Source: Candidatus Melainabacteria bacterium
GTDB taxonomy: Bacteria; Cyanobacteriota; Vampirovibrionia; Obscuribacterales; Obscuribacteraceae
DNA length: 64,000 nucleotides
NCBI GenBank assembly: GCA_017307165.1
Contig: JAFKGK010000005.1
Span: 62,001 to 126,000, forward strand
Reading direction: 5' to 3'
Shown: in pieces, positions 51,884 through 60,372 of the stretch
Layout: each line of letters opens with the position of its first letter
Position numbering within the stretch: position 1 is the first letter of the stretch
Notes under the pieces: model-generated
Database searches by the model: none
What the model saw: only the letters and a program-made list of their open reading frames with translations
Told to the model about the DNA's origin: nothing
Made by a program: the position numbers and the translations under genes

Positions 51884-53275
51884 CTAATTTTGGGTCTTGT
51901 TGCGCATGATGAGTCGGATAGGAGAGCCCTGGAAGCCGAAGGCTTCGCGGAGTTTGCGCTCTAAATAAGTCTCATAGCTCTTTGGCATCAATTTGGCGTC
52001 GCTGCAAAACAAGACAAAAGTAGGAGGGCCTACCTGCACCTGAGTGCTGTAATAGACACGCATACGCTTGCCCCGCTTGGAGGCTGGAGGCGGTACTAGA
52101 GCAACGCTTTCATTGATGATCTGATTGACCAGGCCGGTGCCGATCCGTCTGCGAGATTGCAAAAACGCCTTACCGGCAGCTTCGACTATTTTTTGCACGC
52201 GCAATTTGTTTATAGCACTCGTAAAAATTACTTCGACCCAGTTGAGGGCACGCAAGGCGCTTTTTACTTCTTCGGTATATCTCGTCATGGCCCCTGAAGA
52301 CCTGTCTTCGATCAGATCCCATTTGTTGACTACGACTACGCAAGCCTTGCCGGCTTCTTCGATTTTTGAAGCGATCTTTTGATCTTGATCGGAGATCTCG
52401 AGGCTGGCGTCGAGTACGAGTACGACTACATCTGCTCGATCGAGCGCCTTGAGAGATCTCACGACCGAAAAAGCTTCGATGCCGTAATCGACTCGATTTT
52501 TGCGTCTGATACCAGCAGTATCGACCAGGGTGATCTGCCTGCCGTTAAACTTGACAGTAGTGTCGATGGCATCACGGGTGGTGCCAGGCTCGGCGCCTAC
52601 GATAGAGCGCTTTTGGCCGCACAGGACGTTGATGATCGAAGACTTGCCTACATTGGGACGACCGACTACTGCGATCGAAAATGGGCAGGTTTCGTAGTCG
52701 ATTTTTTCTTCTTCGACTTCTTCTTCTTGGATATAGCGATCTTTTTCGACTCTTTGGATCTTGGGAAAATGCGAAACGACCAGATCGAGGAGGTCGCCTA
52801 CGCCGCCCGAACCCTGCAGGGCAGAAAGACAGACTGGCTCGCCGAGGCCGAGAGCATAAAAGTCTGCTGCATTGTTTTGGTCGCGCATAGTGTCGATTTT
52901 GTTGACTGCCAATATGATTGGCTTTTTGACACGTCTGACGATATTGGCTACTTCTTCGTCTGCTCCAGTCATGCCTTCTTTGCCGTCTACAACAAAGACG
53001 ATCACGTCTGCTTCTTCGAGGGCTTGCTTGACCTGGTCCAGGACCTCGCCGTGCATGTTTTGGCCCTCATTGGCCTTGTGGCGTTCCATCATCACGCCAC
53101 CTGTATCGACAAGCAAAAATTCGTGACCGTTCCAATCGGTCTCGCGATAGAGTCTATCGCGAGTAACGCCTGGCAGATCATCTACTATTGCGTGTTTTTC
53201 GCCGATACAACGATTAAAGAGGGTTGACTTGCCTACGTTAGGCCGTCCTACGATTGCTACTACTGATTTGGACAT
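51884..53275 (-). CDS. der: Ribosome biogenesis GTPase Der (EngA)
   Basis: Two tandem G domains and a C-terminal KH-like domain. First G domain: GRPNVGKSTLFN (10-21) and DTGG; second: GRPNVGKSSIIN and DTAGIRR with NKWD; then the KH-like end starting near RVYYSTQVQVGPPTF. Between the G domains there is an acidic stretch (EEEVEEEK). Needed for 50S subunit assembly. It lies 9 bases after the J-domain gene and 5 bases before plsY. Confidence 0.96.
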   Translation of the reverse strand: MSKSVVAIVGRPNVGKSTLFNRCIGEKHAIVDDLPGVTRDRLYRETDWNGHEFLLVDTGGVMMERHKANEGQNMHGEVLDQVKQALEEADVIVFVVDGKEGMTGADEEVANIVRRVKKPIILAVNKIDTMRDQNNAADFYALGLGEPVCLSALQGSGGVGDLLDLVVSHFPKIQRVEKDRYIQEEEVEEEKIDYETCPFSIAVVGRPNVGKSSIINVLCGQKRSIVGAEPGTTRDAIDTTVKFNGRQITLVDTAGIRRKNRVDYGIEAFSVVRSLKALDRADVVVLVLDASLEISDQDQKIASKIEEAGKACVVVVNKWDLIEDRSSGAMTRYTEEVKSALRALNWVEVIFTSAINKLRVQKIVEAAGKAFLQSRRRIGTGLVNQIINESVALVPPPASKRGKRMRVYYSTQVQVGPPTFVLFCSDAKLMPKSYETYLERKLREAFGFQGSPIRLIMRNKTQN

Positions 53276-53284
53276 TTTTGATCT

Positions 53285-54946
53285 TTACTTTTTATTGTCC
53301 GGGCCCTTCATATTGAAGGGTTTACCGGCTTCGGGTTTAGCGCCACCAAACTTTTTACCGAGTTTGGGACTGGAGTCTTCGAGCCATTTGAGCAATTGCT
53401 CTTTGGCTATGTTCAAGTAGATGGCCGACTCGTGATCGCCACCTTCTCTATCGGGGTGTACTTGCGTGATCTGGGCTTTCCAGGCTTCACGGATATTTTT
53501 TTCGGTCAGTTCTTCTTGTCTGAGGCCCAACAACATGCATGCTTTGCGGATCTCAGGTGGGAGGGCCTTGGGTGCTGGCGCTACATTGCCGGCTTGTCCT
53601 CCTGATACCGCGCCGGTAGCTGGGCCTGGGCTTGCTCCTGCGGGTTGGGGCATACCGTCGGCTGTGGCATGAGCCTTGCCGCCTATAAACTTGTTACGCG
53701 TGCCGGGTCTGAGCATCTCTGCGGTAGGGATAGGCTCTCTGTGCTGGTTGCCGTGCTCTTGAGTCTCCGGAGGAGAAACCAAATTGGGATTGCCAGCTGG
53801 ATGGGGGGCCTGGGCCTGCAAATTGTTTTCGGTGATTTTTGCCGATGGTTTGGCGTCTTCGCCATGTGTCTGCGCTTGCTGGATCCGGAGCTTGATGAGA
53901 TCTCGGAGGTCGTCTTCGGAGACGGATTTGTTGGCTGAATCCTGACTGGCCTGCCCTTGAGATTGCTGGTCCAGATTGGAAGTGCTGGACATTTCAGGCA
54001 GTACTACGTCTTCGATTACTTTAATTTCTCGCAGATTTTCAAAGTCGTCGAGACCCTCAAATATATCGAGCTTTTCCAGGTCGAGTTCGTCGGGGGCTTC
54101 TGCGCGACTTTCTTCGAGTGTAGGCACTGCGTCTAAGCCGTCAAAGGTGGCAGTATGAGGATCATAGTCGATGGGATCGGAGGCAAAGATGGGCTTGTGG
54201 TCTTGTGGTGGCGTAGTTTGACTGAGCTTGCCCACGGGAGGGAGATTGGTCCCAGTTTGACGAGCCTTATTTTGGATAGCCTGGGTTTCTTGTTGAGACT
54301 GAGATTTGGGAGCCTTGGGAAAAGGCTCAAAATACAGGTCGGTATTGGGTCGACCGGCGACAGTGCTGTACTGGTAGACGGTCTCGATATTTTTCCAGCT
54401 CAGATTGCTGTATAAATCACCACCATTGATCGGGGTACGATTTTCGACTACGGCATTGTAGATTTGATCGTTGTATCCGGCTGGTTGAGCGACAGTTTGA
54501 GTGTGAGGCTCTTGCAGAGGCTGATCTTCGACGACTGGTTCGGTATCGGATGTGGTGCTTGGATCGCTATCGTTTTGGTAAAGGTCTTGCGCGACTGCTG
54601 GCCGGGGAGTTTGCTCTACCTGATATGCGGGTGCTTGATCGAGGGTCGTCTTTTGTGAAAGTACATCGGCCTGGCCCTTTTTGTAGCCTAGTGCGTAGCT
54701 GTTTTGCAATTGCATGGCCAGAGTCTCGGCTTCTTGTTCGAGCTCGTCGACTTTTGACTCGAGCTCGGCTACTCGCTCCTGGAGCTCTACCGCCTTGTTG
54801 TAAAGATCTTCGTTGATTTCGACTGCACGGACGAGATCAGCCTCGAGGCGCTCACACCTCTGCTCGGCGGTCTCCTCCTGGTCCGGTGCTTGGTTGTATT
54901 GGTCACCCTGACTGGAGGCGTCCACAGGCTCTTGGTCTCGAGACAA
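53285..54946 (-). CDS. Coiled-coil protein with C-terminal J domain
   Basis: A 553-residue soluble protein. Residues about 25-85 are a strong coiled coil (ERLEADLVRAVEINEDLYNK...ELEQEAETLAMQL). Residues about 100-460 are acidic, Pro/Gln/Ser-rich and probably disordered. The last 95 residues form a J domain: helices I-II (PEIRKACMLLGL; EKNIREAWKAQITQV), His497-Pro-Asp499, and helix III (AIYLNIAKEQLLKWL). This should recruit a DnaK-type chaperone to a target bound by the N-terminal part. The TTG start is supported by AGGA 9 bases upstream; the next Met is well into the coil. It is first in the operon with der, plsY, the HtrA gene and the RpaA-like gene. Confidence 0.8.
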   Translation of the reverse strand: MSRDQEPVDASSQGDQYNQAPDQEETAEQRCERLEADLVRAVEINEDLYNKAVELQERVAELESKVDELEQEAETLAMQLQNSYALGYKKGQADVLSQKTTLDQAPAYQVEQTPRPAVAQDLYQNDSDPSTTSDTEPVVEDQPLQEPHTQTVAQPAGYNDQIYNAVVENRTPINGGDLYSNLSWKNIETVYQYSTVAGRPNTDLYFEPFPKAPKSQSQQETQAIQNKARQTGTNLPPVGKLSQTTPPQDHKPIFASDPIDYDPHTATFDGLDAVPTLEESRAEAPDELDLEKLDIFEGLDDFENLREIKVIEDVVLPEMSSTSNLDQQSQGQASQDSANKSVSEDDLRDLIKLRIQQAQTHGEDAKPSAKITENNLQAQAPHPAGNPNLVSPPETQEHGNQHREPIPTAEMLRPGTRNKFIGGKAHATADGMPQPAGASPGPATGAVSGGQAGNVAPAPKALPPEIRKACMLLGLRQEELTEKNIREAWKAQITQVHPDREGGDHESAIYLNIAKEQLLKWLEDSSPKLGKKFGGAKPEAGKPFNMKGPDNKK

Positions 54947-55014
54947 TTGTCAAAATCCTAAATAGCAGGCCGTATATTATATATACGCTTTATCCTGCAA
55001 TTCTATCAACAATC

Positions 55015-55335
55015 ATGAAGATAATCAGAGTAAGGGTGCGTGGTCGCGTCCATGGAGTTTTTTTTAGACAGTCGACCCGAGAGGTGGCTAAAAGGGCCGG
55101 GGTGATCGGTTATACCCGCAATATGGCTGATGCAAGTGTCGAAATCGTTGCTACAGGCTCTGATGAGGCTTTAAGCATACTGCTGGATTTTGTCGGCCGG
55201 GGGCCAGAACGTGCGCGCGTGGACGATCTCGAGGTTGCCGAGATATCGTTGGAACATTTGCCTCAGAGCGATAGACTGATTTTTGTCGAACGGCACTTGC
55301 CCGATAAATTATTTGATATCTGGCCGGACGGCTAG
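55015..55335 (+). CDS. acyP: Acylphosphatase
   Basis: Hydrolyses acyl-phosphates such as carbamoyl-phosphate and 1,3-bisphosphoglycerate. The ATG at 55015 gives the standard start MKIIRVRVRGRVHGVFFRQ with the phosphate-binding loop and catalytic Arg18, then GYTRNMADASVEIVATG with catalytic Asn36. The C-terminus is about 12 residues longer than the usual 90-95. Its stop and that of dnaX overlap in a shared CTAG. Confidence 0.92.
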   Translation: MKIIRVRVRGRVHGVFFRQSTREVAKRAGVIGYTRNMADASVEIVATGSDEALSILLDFVGRGPERARVDDLEVAEISLEHLPQSDRLIFVERHLPDKLFDIWPDG

Positions 55336-57248
55336 CTGATAAATCGCGAGCCTGGACCTTCAAAGAGTTTGTAGGCTTCTTTGACCATCAATGCCTCGTC
55401 CGAGTCACCGCCGGTCATAGCCGGCGGCTTTTGCCTGGCTGCCGGAGCAGGGCTCAGCTTTGCTGGGCGCCTTAAGTCATCCTCCTCGTCCTGGCTTTGA
55501 GCCATGGACGAGGAGGCTACAGGGGTCTGGCTCTGGGGGCTCTGCGTTTCACGAGGGCTACCAGATTGGGGTGGTCTGGCCGGCGGTACCCCATCTGCCT
55601 GCACCTTGACTTTGATAAAAATGTCCCTTCCGTCGATATTGCGGGCTGCAGTCTTGAGAAACTCGGCTTTGTTCTCAAGCATCTTGACGAAGGCTTCTTT
55701 GGGGACGCCTATGACCAACTCGGTATCGGTGAGCGCTAAAGGAAATCCAAATTGGGAAACGAGGCTATAGGTCGGTAGGTGCTTTTGCTGTAAGTAATCC
55801 ATCATTGCCGACCAAAATTGGTCGACCTCATTAAATCTAGTGCCGTGATTTGTTGGAGGCGCAGAGGCTGCTTGTTGCTCGTGGGTGTTTTCTGCTACTG
55901 GTGCTTTTGGCCTTGGAGGCGGAGGCGAATCTGAGTGAGGCGGCTGAGCTTGTGCAGAAGCGGGTGCAGGAGCCGGTGCGGATACTGGAGCTGGAGACGA
56001 CACTTGAGCAGGGGTCGGTCGTGCAATTGGCGCGGGCGCATGAGCGACTGGGTGGGGAGCGACATAGCTGACGCCTGACTGCATGGAGGCTTCCAGGTCG
56101 GCGACTCGCTTGGCTAGTTGTTTGACTAGCAATATCTCATTGCGATGGCAGAGATTGAGTAGTCCTGATTCTAGAGTCAGGGCCGGTTGACTGGCTCGTC
56201 TGAGTTGTGATTCGAGCTGATCCAGCCTTTCTACCATTTGGGTCAATTCGGCTGCTTCAAAGGTTTGCGCCGACTCGATACAGCTTTCGATATAACCTTT
56301 GGATCCTGTGATTAATGCACGCAGATCGTTGGCCTGATCGAGGCTTGCGTGGTAAGCCTTGGCCAGGTTGAGAAAATGCTTGGATAATTCGAGTGCCACC
56401 AGGGATGGTTCGCGTCCCTGGGCCAGGAGACCATTGACTGACTGCAATACTCGACCTGCATCGTGATCTCTAATGGCTTCGCTCATCTTGAGCAGCACGT
56501 CTTCGTCTACTGCTCCCAGCAAGGCCAATAAGTCAGGCACCGTGGCTGGTTTTTGTTTAGTTGCCAAAAGGCTGGCCTGATCGAGTAGACCGAGGGCATC
56601 GCGGAGGCCGCCGCCGGATCGACGAGCGATGAGATCGAGTGCATCGTCCTCGATGGAGATCTCTTCGATGTCGGCGATCTTGCGTAGATGCCTGGATAGC
56701 TCTTCGTGGTTTGCCAGTCTAAACATCAGGCGCTGGCAGCGACTGATGATCGTGGGTGGTACCTTGTGTTCTTCGGTGGTGGCTAAAACAAAAATGACCT
56801 TGGGCGGCGGCTCTTCGATAGTCTTGAGCAGGGCGTTAAATGCCTCTTTGGTCAGCATGTGGCATTCGTCGATGATATAGAGCTTAAACCTGCCACCTTG
56901 TGCGACCAGAGGTGCACGCTCGATCAGGACTCGAGCATCATCGACCGAATTATTGGATGCAGCGTCGATCTCGAGTACGGCTGGCGAAATACCCCTTTTG
57001 ATTTCTTCGCAGGTAGAACACACCATGCAGGGCGTTGCAGTCGGACCGTTTTGGCAATTGACCGATTTGGCCAGGATACGAGCACTACTGGTCTTGCCGC
57101 ATCCACGTGGACCGGTAAAGAGATAGGCATGAGCGATACGATCGTTTTCTATCGCATTGGTCAGAGTCTTGACTACGGACGCCTGCCCGACGAGATCGCC
57201 GAGTGTCTGTGGCCTGTGCTTGAGGTAGAGTGGTTGATAATTGTCCAA
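55332..57248 (-). CDS. dnaX: DNA polymerase III subunit gamma/tau
   Basis: Clamp-loader ATPase. Walker A GPRGCGKTSSA (46-56), the zinc module with Cys65, Cys74, Cys77 and Cys80, Walker B IIDECHML and sensor 1 VLATTEEHKV are in place. After about residue 370 the tail is Pro/Ala-rich, then a compact domain (about 460-545), again Pro/Ser-rich, and a short C-terminal motif (AYKLFEGPGSRF). The tail fits a tau-like region. The ATG has no neighbour closer than 97 bases. Confidence 0.95.
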   Translation of the reverse strand: MDNYQPLYLKHRPQTLGDLVGQASVVKTLTNAIENDRIAHAYLFTGPRGCGKTSSARILAKSVNCQNGPTATPCMVCSTCEEIKRGISPAVLEIDAASNNSVDDARVLIERAPLVAQGGRFKLYIIDECHMLTKEAFNALLKTIEEPPPKVIFVLATTEEHKVPPTIISRCQRLMFRLANHEELSRHLRKIADIEEISIEDDALDLIARRSGGGLRDALGLLDQASLLATKQKPATVPDLLALLGAVDEDVLLKMSEAIRDHDAGRVLQSVNGLLAQGREPSLVALELSKHFLNLAKAYHASLDQANDLRALITGSKGYIESCIESAQTFEAAELTQMVERLDQLESQLRRASQPALTLESGLLNLCHRNEILLVKQLAKRVADLEASMQSGVSYVAPHPVAHAPAPIARPTPAQVSSPAPVSAPAPAPASAQAQPPHSDSPPPPRPKAPVAENTHEQQAASAPPTNHGTRFNEVDQFWSAMMDYLQQKHLPTYSLVSQFGFPLALTDTELVIGVPKEAFVKMLENKAEFLKTAARNIDGRDIFIKVKVQADGVPPARPPQSGSPRETQSPQSQTPVASSSMAQSQDEEDDLRRPAKLSPAPAARQKPPAMTGGDSDEALMVKEAYKLFEGPGSRFIS

Positions 57249-57265
57249 GACGCCGCGCCAATGGG

Positions 57266-57295
57266 GACGGCGGTCTCTCTTTCGAAACCGCCGTC
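57266..57295 (-). terminator. Hairpin between dnaX and the upstream gene
   Basis: GACGGCGGT (57266-57274) and ACCGCCGTC (57287-57295) form a perfect 9-bp GC-rich stem with a 12-base loop. It lies 51 bases after the stop of the 290-residue protein gene and 18 bases before the dnaX start on the minus strand. No T run follows on that strand, so it may be a stable leader structure of dnaX rather than a terminator. Confidence 0.45.
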
Positions 57296-57345
57296 TTAAT
57301 CATAGCCTATTTTTTAGAGCTCAATTTTGGATTTGCTTTTGCTTT

Positions 57346-58218
57346 TTATTTTTGCTCCAGGCGCTTTTGCAATTGATCTAAAGGCACACCCATCTGTATG
57401 GCCAATCCCTCGGCATATACCTTTTTGGCCTTGTCTACATCGCCACCCTCAACCAGCGCCTGGCTGTAGATGATCCGACTCAGGATGCGATCCTGGCTGG
57501 CTTCTTCTGTAGTTTTTTTGAGCTCCTGTACCTTTTGCATCACCGGCATCGCGTCTTTTTGGGCGCTTTGAAAATCCTTGGCTGATTGCAAGAGGTTTGG
57601 AGTCTTGTTGATTTCATGCTCTAGAGCTTTTTTGAGCTGGCCAGAATTGCCTTCTGTGTTCCAGAGATTGATCACTGCTTTGACACGCTCCTTATCTCCT
57701 TCTGGGACTGTGGAAAACGCATCGTTGAGCTTTTTGTTAGTGTCTTTGAGATTGCTCATGGCACGATCGAAGTCGGGCTGGATCTTGGCACCTTCGACCT
57801 TCAGATTTTCACCAGCCTTGGCAAAATTGGCGTCTGTATCGGCGATAGATTTTTCAAATGCTGGTCCTAGAGTCTTGATGGCCTGTTGCTTGTCTGTCTC
57901 GCCTCTAAAATTTTCCACCAGGCCTTGCATTCCTCTCAAGGCAGGCGAGAGATCCTTAGGATCTTGTTTGAGCAATTCGGCGAGCATATCAGGCATGCCG
58001 CTAGAGCTGGCATCTCCGTTTGCATCTGCGACTTTTTGGGGCTTTGCAGCACTGTCGACGATCTTAAAGTCATCATCGGCCAGTGCTGCCACTTTGCGCA
58101 TGGCTTGATTTTCTTGGGGATTAAAGTAAATGGCCTTATTTGCTTCGAGTTGCAGACTATTGCTGGTCTCTAAATTGGGTGTATTGATGGGTGCTTCTTG
58201 GAATTCCAATTTGCTCAT
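57346..58218 (-). CDS. Helical protein, unplaced (290 aa)
   Basis: I do not recognise it. It is predicted almost wholly helical, charged and soluble, without signal peptide or membrane segments. The middle part (100-215) consists of Lys/Asp/Glu-rich helices (AKAGENLKVEGAKIQPDFDR; MSNLKDTNKKLNDAFSTV), and the end has a TPR-like pair (SRIIYSQALVEGGDVDKAKKVYAEGLA). GGGG lies 8 bases before the ATG. It is located between a membrane-anchored protein gene and dnaX. Pool or scaffold roles cannot be judged. Confidence 0.65.
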   Translation of the reverse strand: MSKLEFQEAPINTPNLETSNSLQLEANKAIYFNPQENQAMRKVAALADDDFKIVDSAAKPQKVADANGDASSSGMPDMLAELLKQDPKDLSPALRGMQGLVENFRGETDKQQAIKTLGPAFEKSIADTDANFAKAGENLKVEGAKIQPDFDRAMSNLKDTNKKLNDAFSTVPEGDKERVKAVINLWNTEGNSGQLKKALEHEINKTPNLLQSAKDFQSAQKDAMPVMQKVQELKKTTEEASQDRILSRIIYSQALVEGGDVDKAKKVYAEGLAIQMGVPLDQLQKRLEQK

Positions 58219-58315
58219 TTGTCTAACCCCTTTTCTCTTTGCTCAGGCACCCAAGCTAGCATGGCCGGAGAGGGATGTCAGTAGGTGCAAATACGTAGAA
58301 GAGATTAAGGTGATT

Positions 58316-59662
58316 TTATAAAAAGCGAAAAAGCATGAGGCTCAAGATCTGTGGCTTGCTCTGAATCTGCGACTTGCTTTTGTCCTGCAATGGACGAGCA
58401 AGTTGAAAGGAAATCTGGGAGACCGGATAGACATAGTTTTTGGCATTTTTGACATTGGGCTCTTCCAATATAAAAGATGGTTCGCCAAACTTTTGCTTCA
58501 TTGCAGCAAGATTGTCAGAGATGTTGATACCGAGGCTAGCAGGGACATATTTGGGATCAAAGACCCTAAAGGCCTCGGCCCGATTGTTGCGCAGATAGAC
58601 CTGGAGATGAGGCTTGCCTGATTTATCTGTCAGGGTCCAGACCTTAAATCCGCCGTAGGTGGTGCTGGATAGAGGGCCGCGGTCTTTGAGATAAAGAGTG
58701 GTTTCCTTTTCGGAGGCACCAAGAGAAAGGCCCGAAAGGCCGTGCACTGCTGATGGTGGCAGGAAGGCGACCTGAATCGGGCTGCCTTCGTCCGACTCGA
58801 TAGTGATTTCGTTGTCGGCTCTTTTTTTAGCCTTGGCTCGGCTGACAGATATGGTGGCTGGTTTGGTTGGGGGCTGCCTTTTAAACTCGAGGACGGCATC
58901 TTTGCTAGTGCTGGTGCTGGCGGGAGGAGGCATGGGAGCTATCTTTTTGTGCTCATAGATGTATTTGTAAAGGCCTGGTTGCTCGCTCGGTCTGATGATG
59001 CTGGTGATACCGGATACAGTACCGCCGTCTTGCTGCTTTGGCTCGGATTCTTTTTCGCGCCCTTTTTCTTGTCTGCTGTAATCCCTGATATTGCTCGATT
59101 CGGCTACTGCTTGAGCTGTACGAGCCTGACTCCAGGTCTGGATATTGCCCTGCGAGCCTAGAGTCTCGGACTGTACTGGTGGCGCTTGGGCTAAGTCCGG
59201 CTTTTCGCTGGCAGGCGGCAGCAAGGCCACCGCGTTATTGCCGGCATTGACTTCGATCGGGGTAGTCTTGTTGATGACCGTGCCGTTTAGATTGATCCGT
59301 CGCGCCGTCTGAGGTCTAATGGTAAGAGCTGGATCGGTATTGTTGTGGATATTGGCATTAAACTGGCTTGGCGCTAATGGCCTGTTGGCCAGGCTTTCGT
59401 TTTTTAGCGCAATTTGCGGTTCGTTGCCGAGGCGATTAAAGATACCCAGCAAGAGTTTGACTCCAGATTGGGCACGCCAATAGTTAGCGTCTTGCCCTGG
59501 GCGATTATTGTTTGGCTGGCCTGGATTGGCGACCGGGACTTTTGTCGCTGTCTGGTTTTGAGGTTGCGATGCGGCTGGACGCCAGGCAAAATCGTAGATC
59601 ACGGCCACAGTCAGTGATACCGAAACGGCAAGAATCGAGATTTTCGAATCGAGCGTGTTCAT
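58316..59662 (-). CDS. Membrane-anchored extracytoplasmic protein, unplaced (448 aa)
   Basis: One N-terminal helix (about 8-25) followed by a long Asn/Gln/Pro/Thr-rich disordered part (30-300) and a C-terminal folded domain of about 140 residues (LSLGASEKETTLYLKDRGPL ... GKPHLQVYLRNNRAEAFRVF ... IHISDNLAAMKQKFGEPSF-like, beta-rich). It starts 2 bases after the response regulator stop, so it is probably the output gene of the CHASE2 system. Family unknown. Confidence 0.65.
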   Translation of the reverse strand: MNTLDSKISILAVSVSLTVAVIYDFAWRPAASQPQNQTATKVPVANPGQPNNNRPGQDANYWRAQSGVKLLLGIFNRLGNEPQIALKNESLANRPLAPSQFNANIHNNTDPALTIRPQTARRINLNGTVINKTTPIEVNAGNNAVALLPPASEKPDLAQAPPVQSETLGSQGNIQTWSQARTAQAVAESSNIRDYSRQEKGREKESEPKQQDGGTVSGITSIIRPSEQPGLYKYIYEHKKIAPMPPPASTSTSKDAVLEFKRQPPTKPATISVSRAKAKKRADNEITIESDEGSPIQVAFLPPSAVHGLSGLSLGASEKETTLYLKDRGPLSSTTYGGFKVWTLTDKSGKPHLQVYLRNNRAEAFRVFDPKYVPASLGINISDNLAAMKQKFGEPSFILEEPNVKNAKNYVYPVSQISFQLARPLQDKSKSQIQSKPQILSLMLFRFL

Positions 59663-59664
59663 TG

Positions 59665-60372
59665 CTATTTTGTGGCTTCCTGTAGTTTGTTTTCCCAGTC
59701 GTCGAGCTCAGACTGATTGATCAAGCCTCGCCTTGTAGCGACATACATGGCTCGGCAGCGCTGATTAAACTCTGTCTCTTGCGAGTCGGAGCGGCCGGGA
59801 ATACCAAGCTTGCTATAAAGAGATTTGAGCCTCGATTGCACGGCTTTTTCTGTCAGATAGAGCTTTTTTGCGATTGCATGGTCTGTCATGCCCAGGCTGA
59901 TGCAGACAAGCGCTTCGTATTCGGCTGCGGTCAGGGAGGTCGCGCGGTTTTGCGTGCGTTGGATGACGCGAGCTATACCAGGATGGATCCAGCAGTCTCC
60001 TGAGTAGACGGCCCGAGCTGCTTCGATTACTTGCTCGTCCGAGGCGCTCTTCAGGACATAGCCAAATACTCCGTTGGGAGGCACCACTTTCCAGAGTTGT
60101 CTGACATAGACTTCGTCAGAAAAATTGGAAAGCATGATCACTCCAGTATTTGGCAAGGCCTTGAGGATCTGTTCTGCAGCCTTGATCCCCGAAAGATTGG
60201 GCATCTTGATGTCGAGAAAGGCAATCTCTGGCTTGTGTTTTTGTGCCAATTCTACAGCTGCCAGACCATCCTGCCCTTCGACAATTGGCCCCTGGTCGGC
60301 AAACTGGCCGACAAGCAGATTTTTTAGCCAGGTCCTGTCCCTTTCTTCATCATCGACTATCAATATCGTCAT
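59665..60372 (-). CDS. NarL/LuxR-family response regulator
   Basis: Receiver with DDEE acidic patch (7-10), phosphoacceptor Asp54 (AFLDIKMPN) and the conserved Lys in YVLKSAS, then a LuxR-type helix-turn-helix (about 145-205; LTAAEYEALVCISLGMTDHAIAKKL ... AVQSRLKSLYSKLGI). A C-terminal extension of about 30 residues carries a Cys (RCRAMYVATRRG). The ATG overlaps the kinase stop (ATGA). Confidence 0.9.
   Translation of the reverse strand: MTILIVDDEERDRTWLKNLLVGQFADQGPIVEGQDGLAAVELAQKHKPEIAFLDIKMPNLSGIKAAEQILKALPNTGVIMLSNFSDEVYVRQLWKVVPPNGVFGYVLKSASDEQVIEAARAVYSGDCWIHPGIARVIQRTQNRATSLTAAEYEALVCISLGMTDHAIAKKLYLTEKAVQSRLKSLYSKLGIPGRSDSQETEFNQRCRAMYVATRRGLINQSELDDWENKLQEATK

Noticed and set aside
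52379-53227. Plus-strand frame of 282 residues across der
   Set aside because: It is antisense to the conserved GTPase; the acidic and aromatic-rich translation is an artefact.
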